Below are positions 6,683 through 12,203 of a DNA stretch of 12,203 bases, one piece after another. Within the stretch, counting starts at the first letter, position 1. Each line of letters starts with the position of its first letter. Source of the stretch: JAHHLP01 sp041609895 (GTDB lineage: Bacteria > Bacteroidota > Rhodothermia > Rhodothermales > JABDKH01); assembly GCA_041609895.1 (NCBI GenBank), contig JBFIPX010000092.1, positions 1 to 12,203 of the forward strand, in the 5' to 3' direction. The notes beneath the pieces were generated by a model that saw only the letters and a list, made by a program, of their open reading frames with translations, made no database searches and was not told the DNA's origin. Both the position numbers and the translations under genes were made by a program.

Positions 6683-8986
6683 CTAGACGCGCACCAGATA
6701 CTGGAACTTGAAGAAGAGCTGGCGCTCGCTCTGCGTTACCCCGTACGGATCTCCAAATGTGTCAAAGTCATGAGTAGACCCGATATAGAAAGCCGTAAAG
6801 GGATTGATCTTGTAGGTCAGGAGCGGATCGAACTCAAAGCGTTTACTGAAGTCGTTGTACTGCGTAACCAGCCGCAAGAACAACTGCCGGGTGAACTGGA
6901 AGTTGACGCGGGTGCGCACGATGTAGCCCTTGAAGATTTCTTCGTCCGTTTCCTCGTCATATAAGGCCGAGAAGCGGAAGTTCGGCATTATTACAAGGCG
7001 GGACGTCGGTTTTATCGTTCCCCATATCTGCGCGTCGCGCGACCGGCCGAACTTCGGTGTATCCAGATTTCGCGCGATGGACCGGCCAAAACTGCCCCAC
7101 ACGCCAAGCTTGAGCGGGTTACTGAAGTTCGAGTTTACCCAAGCCTCAAGACGGTTCAGCTTTCGGAAGTCGATGTCGCGAAACACCTCGTCGCTCCGCA
7201 CCAGCCACTGAATTCCGGCGTTGGTCTGCGCCTTCATCCGAAGGTCAAGACCCAACCACAGGAACTGGTCCTTCCGCTCGCCATCAAAATTCCAGAAGTA
7301 GCCCGTCACCACGTTAGGCTCCAGGCGCTCGAGGAGTCCGTCGAAATAGAACGTGTACTCGGTCCAAAGGATCGTCTCATGAACGTTGTTCTGCGTAATG
7401 AACCCGTTGTCAGCTCGAAACGTAGGGCTTCGCGCAGTATAGTCGAAGTTGAGGTTCCAGTGGCGTGCGTTGCGCTCCAGGCTTAGCTCGGTCGCAAATC
7501 CGGAGAACGACTCTCCGTCGAGAGCGGCAGTGTAATTGCCGTCATCGAAAGTCAGGTCCTCGACTGAGGAAGACAACTCCCTGTTGTTCAGCTCTTCCGT
7601 ATGGCTCCCCACAAATTGCATCTCAAGGCTGTATTTCTGAGAGAGACGGACGCGGGAATCAAGACCGAATGTGGTGCCAGAACCACTCTCTTCAGTGAAC
7701 CGGCGATCCGTCACAAGCACGCCGACGTGAGAACTTGATCCGATCGTTTGTTTTGCACGGATGATGTTGCTCACACTGCGCCCCGCCTGCACAAACTCCG
7801 ATTGCTCCTCGAAAGGCAGAATCAGTGGCGAGTCGCGATCATACCCGCCCATGTAGGCCACGCTCGTCCGTCCGAACCGCGACGTAGTCTTTGCTGCACC
7901 GATGGGATTGTTTATTGACCGCGTGTAGACGGTTCGGATCCAGGTTTGGAACAGTTCGCCTCCCTCTTGAAAAAACGGTCGTCTTTCCGGAAAAAACAGA
8001 GCGAACGTCGAGTTCACGTCCACCTGAGCTGCATCCGATTCGATCTGGCTGAAGTCGGGATTTACGGCCAGGTCCGCCACGACGTTGGATGAGAAGGCAT
8101 ACTTAACGCCTAACGACGGATCAGCGTTGATTTGTTCGGCATCCAGGCCTGCATCCGGATTGTCGCTCGATTCGAGTGTGGCGAACTGCGACCCCGTCAC
8201 CGTAGGCAGGAGCTCCAGGCGCCCACCTGCCCGCGCGTTCTCAAAGCCTGTGGCTGAACCCCATTGACAAAACCAGCAGGGATCGTCCCGATCGATGGCA
8301 GCCCACGAGTACGTGCTACGACTTTGCCGGGGATGTGTAATCCAGAAGTTCAGGTTCCACTCCTGCACGGGTTTCGACGGGAACCGGAGGCTTCGGAACG
8401 GCACAGCCATCTCAACCTGATAACCATTCTCCGTAACCTTGCCGTCTGAGTGAAATACGATGTCAAAGCTTACGTCTTCACCGCCATTGTTGACGATACG
8501 CGTATCGCCCTGGATGCCGATTGGGTTAGAGGCTATGAAATAAGACCATGCGTTATCGTTGTAGGTATCCAGCATTACGCCGACATAATCATCCTGCCAG
8601 ATGTTGTCTCGATCACTCATGTTTGCGCGAACGGCGCGCGGGTCGTCTTCTATCCTGAACGCGAAATAGACATTGTCATCGTCGTAGGTCGTCCAGACCT
8701 CGATACCGATGGGTGGCTTCGTCTGATCTCCGGGGTACGTCTCCGAGAAATTGACCGCACGCGCGGCATAGCGCCAGCCGGCATCATCAAGGTCGCCGTC
8801 TATAGAAATCGCAGCCGACGTCTTCGCTACAGCCAGACTGGGCTTAACGTTGGGTTGAAAAACGTCAGCGAATTCTGTGGATGACCTGGCCTCCTCGGTT
8901 GCTCGGGTTTGACCATTCGCCAATCCGGTAGCGAGTTGGGCACAACAAAGCAGACATGCTACAACGGCCGCGGTATACGTTTGCAT
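6683..8986 (-). CDS. CBM9-like / DUF5916 outer-membrane beta-barrel protein
   Basis: 767 residues. The signal peptide spans about 1-25. A CBM9/DOMON-like beta-sandwich covers about 50-235, with the family pattern IDGDLDD..W (62-71), NVYFAFR (105-111), DDYVGVMLDT (132-141) and VEMAVPFRSLRF (191-202). The rest is DUF5916, with its signature at about 306-342 (LAVNPDFSQIESDAAQVD, then FFPERRPFFQEG). A C-terminal region of aromatic, alternating strands ends FKFQYLVRV, as expected for an outer-membrane barrel. Related proteins are common in Bacteroidota, Rhodothermota, Gemmatimonadota and Acidobacteriota. They are thought to bind carbohydrate or other ligands at the outer membrane, but the substrate is unknown. 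A strong Shine-Dalgarno sits 4 bases before the ATG, unlike its neighbours. Genes for two related anchored proteins lie on either side on the opposite strand. The full length looks intact. Confidence 0.93.
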   Translation of the reverse strand: MQTYTAAVVACLLCCAQLATGLANGQTRATEEARSSTEFADVFQPNVKPSLAVAKTSAAISIDGDLDDAGWRYAARAVNFSETYPGDQTKPPIGIEVWTTYDDDNVYFAFRIEDDPRAVRANMSDRDNIWQDDYVGVMLDTYNDNAWSYFIASNPIGIQGDTRIVNNGGEDVSFDIVFHSDGKVTENGYQVEMAVPFRSLRFPSKPVQEWNLNFWITHPRQSRSTYSWAAIDRDDPCWFCQWGSATGFENARAGGRLELLPTVTGSQFATLESSDNPDAGLDAEQINADPSLGVKYAFSSNVVADLAVNPDFSQIESDAAQVDVNSTFALFFPERRPFFQEGGELFQTWIRTVYTRSINNPIGAAKTTSRFGRTSVAYMGGYDRDSPLILPFEEQSEFVQAGRSVSNIIRAKQTIGSSSHVGVLVTDRRFTEESGSGTTFGLDSRVRLSQKYSLEMQFVGSHTEELNNRELSSSVEDLTFDDGNYTAALDGESFSGFATELSLERNARHWNLNFDYTARSPTFRADNGFITQNNVHETILWTEYTFYFDGLLERLEPNVVTGYFWNFDGERKDQFLWLGLDLRMKAQTNAGIQWLVRSDEVFRDIDFRKLNRLEAWVNSNFSNPLKLGVWGSFGRSIARNLDTPKFGRSRDAQIWGTIKPTSRLVIMPNFRFSALYDEETDEEIFKGYIVRTRVNFQFTRQLFLRLVTQYNDFSKRFEFDPLLTYKINPFTAFYIGSTHDFDTFGDPYGVTQSERQLFFKFQYLVRV

Positions 8987-8990
8987 CGTC

Positions 8991-8997
8991 CCTCCTT
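8991..8997 (-). promoter_or_regulatory. Strong Shine-Dalgarno of the DUF5916 gene
   Basis: On the minus strand the sequence reads aaggagg, followed by gacg and then the ATG at 8986. This is a near-ideal anti-16S match with a 4-base spacer. It fixes the start codon and contrasts with the weak or absent sites before the other genes here. Confidence 0.85.
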
Positions 8998-9204
8998 TTT
9001 ACGGAAACCGGTGCCGAGATGTGGGTAGAGCAGCCATTGCAACCGATGCCAGCCGATCGAAGCCATCGACCAGCATCATGGCCGAAGCAATACAACCCGA
9101 AAATCTCACGACACCTGCATCCCTATTGATAACCGTGAAAAAGACTTTCGAGGCCCGAATCGAGAAGGACTACGAGTGGTGGGGGCACGATGTTACACGC
9201 GCAG

Positions 9205-9231
9205 AAAGGGGCAAATCGAGTACCCCTTTTT
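9205..9231 (+). terminator. Hairpin with T run in the divergent region
   Basis: The arms aaagggg (9205-9211) and ccccttt (9223-9229) form a 7-bp stem with an 11-base loop, and the T run covers 9227-9231. It resembles a weak intrinsic terminator on the plus strand. It lies about 90 bases before the start of paralogue B, so it could be a leader attenuator, the end of a short upstream transcript, or chance. The stem is modest. Confidence 0.35.
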
Positions 9232-9320
9232 CTAAAGAAAAATCGTGCAAAGATCGATACCAGATAAACGGACGCACATGCAAGCCTATGGGCGTCGAAT
9301 CCTCCCAACCGGTATCTGTC

Positions 9321-9995
9321 ATGGAACCCGCTCACAATCCACCAGGATCGGAGAAAAGCATCCTCGTGCGAACGCTGCAGCTTATCTGGCTTCCAATCGC
9401 CGTATTCGTCGCCTTTGAGCTCACGGTCCCTGATGAACTCTCGATCTTGCGATCCTTAATGGAAGAGAGCCACTCGCAGTCGATGATCTCAGTCGATGAC
9501 ATCGTAGCTGCGCCGGTGCCCCCACTGGCGTACGAGTCCAACACGGCCGAATCCCTGCACGCGTACTTCGGCATCGAGGATGTGTCGCCGTCCGAGACGG
9601 CGAATCCAGACGCTGGCAAGGAGAACACGGTTACGGCATTGGGTCAATGGTCTGGCCGCTTCGCTGGAGTGCTCGCGGGAGACGAAGAAACGGACTGTTG
9701 GTCGGCATACGATTTCGACCTCGTCCTAATCGAGACGGAATCAGGTATGTCTGGATCCGGTAGCTATTGGGTCGACCCTGCGTCCTGCAGCATGCACTCA
9801 TCTCGCTTCGTGGCCTTCATCGAGGCCAAGGGCAAACGCGCCGGAAGCAGCGTCGAAATCACCCTCGTCGGGAGCGATAACCAGGAGCATCTGCTGAGCT
9901 TCAACGGACTACTGATGCGCAACCGGCTGAGCGGTTGGTTCTATCTTCCGGACGGACAACCGGTCTCCGGACCCGTCGTCCTCGCAAGAAAATAG
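9321..9995 (+). CDS. Membrane-anchored cysteine-pair protein, paralogue B (unknown function)
   Basis: 224 residues from the ATG at 9321. This start is preferred because it puts the anchor 23 residues from the start, matching 24 in paralogue A (5943-6650). ATGs at 9288 and 9021 in the same frame would add unconserved sequence. The transmembrane segment is about 16-33, followed by ELTVPDELSILRS and an acidic linker. The C-terminal domain (about 108-220) has GQWSGRFAG, LAGDEE, CWS (Cys126), GSYWVDPASCS (Cys156), RAG and PVSG, all shared with paralogue A. The family is not recognised. The two copies are well diverged at the DNA level, so the duplication is old. It is divergent from the DUF5916 gene and convergent with the dimethylargininase gene 34 bases away. 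A role with the barrel protein is inference from position. No Shine-Dalgarno is seen before either likely start. Confidence 0.83.
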   Translation: MEPAHNPPGSEKSILVRTLQLIWLPIAVFVAFELTVPDELSILRSLMEESHSQSMISVDDIVAAPVPPLAYESNTAESLHAYFGIEDVSPSETANPDAGKENTVTALGQWSGRFAGVLAGDEETDCWSAYDFDLVLIETESGMSGSGSYWVDPASCSMHSSRFVAFIEAKGKRAGSSVEITLVGSDNQEHLLSFNGLLMRNRLSGWFYLPDGQPVSGPVVLARK

Positions 9996-10029
9996 GCGGG
10001 GCAACACAACGATGGTATCGGCTTCTTCC

Positions 10030-10794
10030 TCAATCATGCACGAGGATGCTGCAGCAGGTAACTGCTCCTTCCGCCTTCGAGATCTCCGACAGGTCGACCG
10101 AAATCACGCGGCGCCCGAGCTGCTGCAAAAGCGCGTGAGTTCGCGGATTGCCCCTAGCACAAACTAGAAAGTCAGCGATCGCCAGGACATTCGCGGCCTC
10201 GGCCTCAGCCGGATCCGACTCGACCACTTTCAGTTCCCCGAAAGCTGCGGGATCAATCCATGCCGGATTGACGAGGATCGTGCGATCATCAAGCGCCGTC
10301 ACCGCAGATTTCAGATGCAGGCACTTGTCGACCGTGATGCGAGAAACGTCGTAGCCATGCGGGCGGGCAATGCGTTGGAGCATCTCTGCACCAATGGCGT
10401 TGGTCCTCGACGACAGTCCCACGAATAGTCGACGCCCTACCCTGAGTACGTCGCCGCCGTCGAGAGTCCCGGGTGGATTCACAAAAGCGATGGGACGATA
10501 AGCTTCAATCGCGTTCGCCACGGAAGCTACCTCCAGCCGTCGCGAGGCTGCGCCGGGGCGAGCCATGATCGCGATCTCGTCCAGGACAACCGCAGTGTCC
10601 TCCACAAAAACCGCGTCGGGCATCTCTAGGAGAGGCTGCAGCCGTCTGATTCGGCAGCCGGCCTGCGCGAGGGCAGCCTCATATTGGGCGTGTTGCGCCC
10701 TGGCAGCGTACAGATCGATAGGCTCACGCACTCGGTGTGTTAGTTGACAATCCTGAAACGCGTCAGAGACCGCTCTCGTGAGTGCAACCCACAT
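10030..10794 (-). CDS. ddaH: Dimethylarginine dimethylaminohydrolase (DDAH) family enzyme
   Basis: 254 residues, the usual size of bacterial DDAH. The enzyme hydrolyses N-omega-methylated arginines to citrulline and methylamines in the cytoplasm. Conserved landmarks are PDAVFVEDTAV (Asp60, Glu65, Asp66), GTLDGGDVL (Asp112), FVGLSSRTN, CLHLKS (catalytic His160), and near the C-terminus EGAVTCCSIL, whose first cysteine (Cys247) matches the nucleophile of the mammalian TCCSVL motif. The match to human DDAH1 across GTLDGGDVL...FVGLS.RTN..GAE.L is close enough to separate it from arginine deiminase and peptidyl-arginine deiminase, which are larger members of the same fold superfamily. There is no signal peptide. 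The source of methylarginine in this organism is not apparent; scavenging as nitrogen, or a different guanidino substrate, is possible. It lies downstream of the DsbA-like gene on the same strand across 257 bases, so separate transcription is likely. It converges with paralogue B. Confidence 0.93.
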   Translation of the reverse strand: MWVALTRAVSDAFQDCQLTHRVREPIDLYAARAQHAQYEAALAQAGCRIRRLQPLLEMPDAVFVEDTAVVLDEIAIMARPGAASRRLEVASVANAIEAYRPIAFVNPPGTLDGGDVLRVGRRLFVGLSSRTNAIGAEMLQRIARPHGYDVSRITVDKCLHLKSAVTALDDRTILVNPAWIDPAAFGELKVVESDPAEAEAANVLAIADFLVCARGNPRTHALLQQLGRRVISVDLSEISKAEGAVTCCSILVHD

Positions 10795-10825
10795 CTTTTC
10801 GTGGCAATTCAGTTCTACTGCCTGG

Positions 10826-10861
10826 CCGCCATCGCTGCAACATTTTGACTGGCGGTTTTTT
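10826..10861 (+). terminator. Terminator-like inverted repeat with T6 tract before the DDAH gene
   Basis: The arms ccgcca (10826-10831) and tggcgg (10850-10855) flank an 18-base loop and are followed by six T (10856-10861), in terminator orientation for the plus strand. No plus-strand gene ends here: both neighbours are on the minus strand. It may end an antisense or small transcript, or be chance; the long loop makes it weak. Confidence 0.25.
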
Positions 10862-10901
10862 GTCTACCTGGGTTAGTATACGACCTTCACCGGGCATACT
10901 G

Positions 10902-11044
10902 ACTCGTGATCAGGGCGAGTGACTTACCGGGTCATGGTCTGTGCTTCACCGCGACAGTCCCGGCTCTTCGCGATGGTGACTTCGGCGCTGACACGGTTAG
11001 CGCCGTCTACGCCCGACTACTCTCGTGGGCACCTTAGCCCCACG
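10902..11044. repeat. Cluster of four inverted repeats between the DsbA-like and DDAH genes
   Basis: Four hairpin-forming repeats follow one another. The first is actcg/cgagt at 10902-10906 and 10916-10920. The second is tcaccgcga, with tcgc and ggtga as the 3' arm broken by a 3-base bulge, at 10946-10954 and 10968-10979. The third is the perfect pair ggcgct/agcgcc at 10984-10989 and 10999-11004, which can extend inward by three pairs. The fourth is cgtggg/cccacg at 11024-11029 and 11039-11044. None is followed by a T run on either strand. The last one lies directly after the stop of the DsbA-like gene and could protect or end its transcript. The set could also be a structured RNA or a run of protein sites. 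No known RNA family is recognised. Confidence 0.45.
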
Positions 11045-11051
11045 ACCGCCT

Positions 11052-12023
11052 TTATGCGTCTGTCTTGAGAACCTCTTCGATGATTTCCTCGAATGCCGAC
11101 AGCGGCTGCGCCCCACTCAGAAAGCGTCCGTTGACGAAAAACGCGGGCGTCCCGGTTGCTCCGTACTTCTTGGCGGTTTCGCTGGATGACCGAACGGACG
11201 ACAGTGCCTCCTTGTAGGTCGTCGATTCGGTATTACTTGCGCAATCCGTCCACGAGGCAAGGTCTACACCTGTTCCTTCCAGGTGGGACCTACTCATGTC
11301 AATCAGGTTGTCGGTCTCAATGCTTGCCTGGTTCTCGAAGTAGAAGTCGTGGAGAGACCAGAAAGCATCATTCGATTCCCGTGCGGCGCATGTTGCTGCA
11401 ACGGCTGCAGGCTCTGCCCATGGATGGATGGCCAGCGGTAGGTGCATGAAAACGATCCGTACATCATCGGGGTATTTTTCCAGCAGCTGCTTGACCGTCG
11501 GCACGACGCGAGCGCAGTAGGGACATTCGAAGTCGGAGAACTCGACGATGGTAACCGGCGCACTGCTCTTGCCCATACTTGGCCAGCCCTTTGCAAGTAC
11601 GGTGAGCTGCTGGTGTCGCTGGCGAGCGGCGGCAAGCGCCTCTCTTTCGAGCCGGCCGAACTCTGCTGCTACCTCCGACTTCGTCATACTTACGTCCACC
11701 GGATCGGCGGCCAGCAAGTACAGCTGTGTGTTGTCCTTTGTGACGAGGAAGCGCATGGCGTTGCGCCCGTTAATCACAACTGTGCCAAGATCAAACCCCG
11801 CGACGTCTGCATCTCCAAGTTCGGTGACCACCACCTGCGCTTCCCTGAGCTGCTCGAAGCGAAAACGCAGATTCTCTGAGATCTGCTCGCGGCGATCGGC
11901 GTCGGCACCATTCGTCGCGGCCGACTGCGCCGAGGCCGAATGGGTCGCAAGTAACATCAAACAGATCAGAATTGGCGATAGAAACGTGTTTGCTGGCGAC
12001 TTCACTGGGTTTGGCAGGGTCAT
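11052..12023 (-). CDS. Exported DsbA-like thiol-disulfide oxidoreductase
   Basis: 323 residues. The signal peptide has a hydrophobic core at about 13-30 and a likely cut after ASA near residue 32. Residues about 40-150 form an extra N-terminal region with helical, charged stretches that is not part of the thioredoxin fold. From about 154 the thioredoxin_4/DsbA-type domain begins: VTIVEFSDFECPYCARVVP (active site Cys167-Pro-Tyr-Cys170), HLPLAIHPWAEPAAVAATCA, and the cis-proline loop GTPAFFVNG (Pro293). Cys212 and Cys261 are a further pair typical of this subgroup. It should catalyse disulfide formation or exchange in exported proteins, for which the cysteine-pair proteins elsewhere in the window are possible clients (inference). 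The ATG at 12023 has an aaagga only one base upstream, too close for an ideal ribosome site, but no alternative start keeps the signal peptide. Confidence 0.93.
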   Translation of the reverse strand: MTLPNPVKSPANTFLSPILICLMLLATHSASAQSAATNGADADRREQISENLRFRFEQLREAQVVVTELGDADVAGFDLGTVVINGRNAMRFLVTKDNTQLYLLAADPVDVSMTKSEVAAEFGRLEREALAAARQRHQQLTVLAKGWPSMGKSSAPVTIVEFSDFECPYCARVVPTVKQLLEKYPDDVRIVFMHLPLAIHPWAEPAAVAATCAARESNDAFWSLHDFYFENQASIETDNLIDMSRSHLEGTGVDLASWTDCASNTESTTYKEALSSVRSSSETAKKYGATGTPAFFVNGRFLSGAQPLSAFEEIIEEVLKTDA

Positions 12024-12134
12024 ATCCTTTTGAATTGGCTCAAAATGAGGGGCGTATATGCGCTGCGCGATCTATAGGTCCCCAGCCTGCAATAACGACT
12101 GACCCGCGGTCCGTGCAAGCCTGAGAAACGTTTG

Positions 12135-12203
12135 CTATTGCAGCTCTCGACCGGTCCGCAGTACGATCTCAGGTATCGCCCGCACGTCCTGCTCGGTCGT
12201 GCG
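12135..12203 (-). CDS. Possible C-terminal fragment of a gene entering from the right edge
   Basis: On the minus strand, 22 codons are open from the window edge to a TAG at 12135-12137, ending in the residues VRAIPEIVLRTGRELQ. The composition looks like an amphipathic C-terminal helix of a cytoplasmic enzyme, but this is too short to identify. If real, its stop lies 111 bases before the start of the DsbA-like gene on the same strand. The call rests only on plausible residue use and gene spacing. Confidence 0.4.
   Translation of the reverse strand, partial: RTTEQDVRAIPEIVLRTGRELQ

Larger units (their letters stand above)
8987..9320. other. Divergent intergenic region between the DUF5916 gene and paralogue B
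   Basis: These 334 bases separate two divergent genes and must hold both promoters. What can be seen is the Shine-Dalgarno of the leftward gene at 8991-8997 and one G/C-stem hairpin with a T run at 9205-9231. The plus-strand frame of paralogue B stays open back to an ATG at 9021, but the encoded stretch has no counterpart in paralogue A and no signal or domain, so I treat it as non-coding. I could not assign -35/-10 elements with confidence. Confidence 0.6.

Noticed and set aside
9021..9320. N-terminal extension of paralogue B from an upstream ATG at 9021.
   Set aside because: It would put about 100 unconserved residues before the membrane anchor, while paralogue A starts 24 residues before the matching tryptophan. 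The ATG at 9321 matches that layout.
10875..10880. Minus-strand tatact as a -10 box for the DDAH gene.
   Set aside because: The hexamer is good, but no -35-like sequence lies 16-18 bases upstream, so I do not call a promoter.
10865..10920. tRNA-like stretch (ggttagtatacgaccttcac resembles the D-loop and anticodon region of Asp/Glu tRNAs).
   Set aside because: The would-be anticodon stem does not pair, no GGTTCGA T-loop follows and no acceptor stem closes the structure.

Overview
The window reads as bacterial chromosome of moderately high GC content, gene-dense, with short intergenic gaps and no tRNA, rRNA, CRISPR array or insertion sequence that I can see. The gene content (a CBM9-like/DUF5916 outer-membrane protein, a secreted M55 peptidase, a HEAT protein beside an atypical response regulator, a pilin-like protein starting MGQQQLLLLV, and many exported or membrane-anchored proteins) fits a Gram-negative of the Rhodothermota/Balneolota or Gemmatimonadota type. 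That placement is inference from gene families. Most starts lack a strong Shine-Dalgarno sequence; the DUF5916 gene is the clear exception.

Left part (1-2428, minus strand): a probable two-gene operon. A 510-residue protein has an N-terminal helix-turn-helix, a long disordered linker and a C-terminal receiver domain. It is followed 15 bases later by a membrane-anchored HEAT-repeat protein that runs off the left edge. The receiver has lost its phosphoacceptor aspartate (Ala418).

Middle-left (2591-5680): two plus-strand genes, a membrane-anchored SGNH/GDSL hydrolase and an exported M55 (DppA-like) metallopeptidase, face a minus-strand pair made of a small type IV pilin-like protein and an overlapping unknown exported protein.

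Middle-right (5943-9995): the most distinctive arrangement. Two diverged paralogues (235 and 224 residues) flank, on the opposite strand, a 767-residue DUF5916 outer-membrane protein. Each paralogue has an N-terminal membrane anchor and a C-terminal domain with two conserved cysteines. I do not recognise the paralogue family.

Right part (10030-12203, minus strand): a dimethylarginine dimethylaminohydrolase-family enzyme and a DsbA-like thiol oxidoreductase, separated by 257 bases rich in inverted repeats, then a probable C-terminal fragment of another gene at the right edge.

No single pathway links all genes. The common theme is the cell envelope: anchored hydrolase, exported peptidase, pilin-like protein, outer-membrane barrel, anchored cysteine-pair proteins and a disulfide oxidoreductase.
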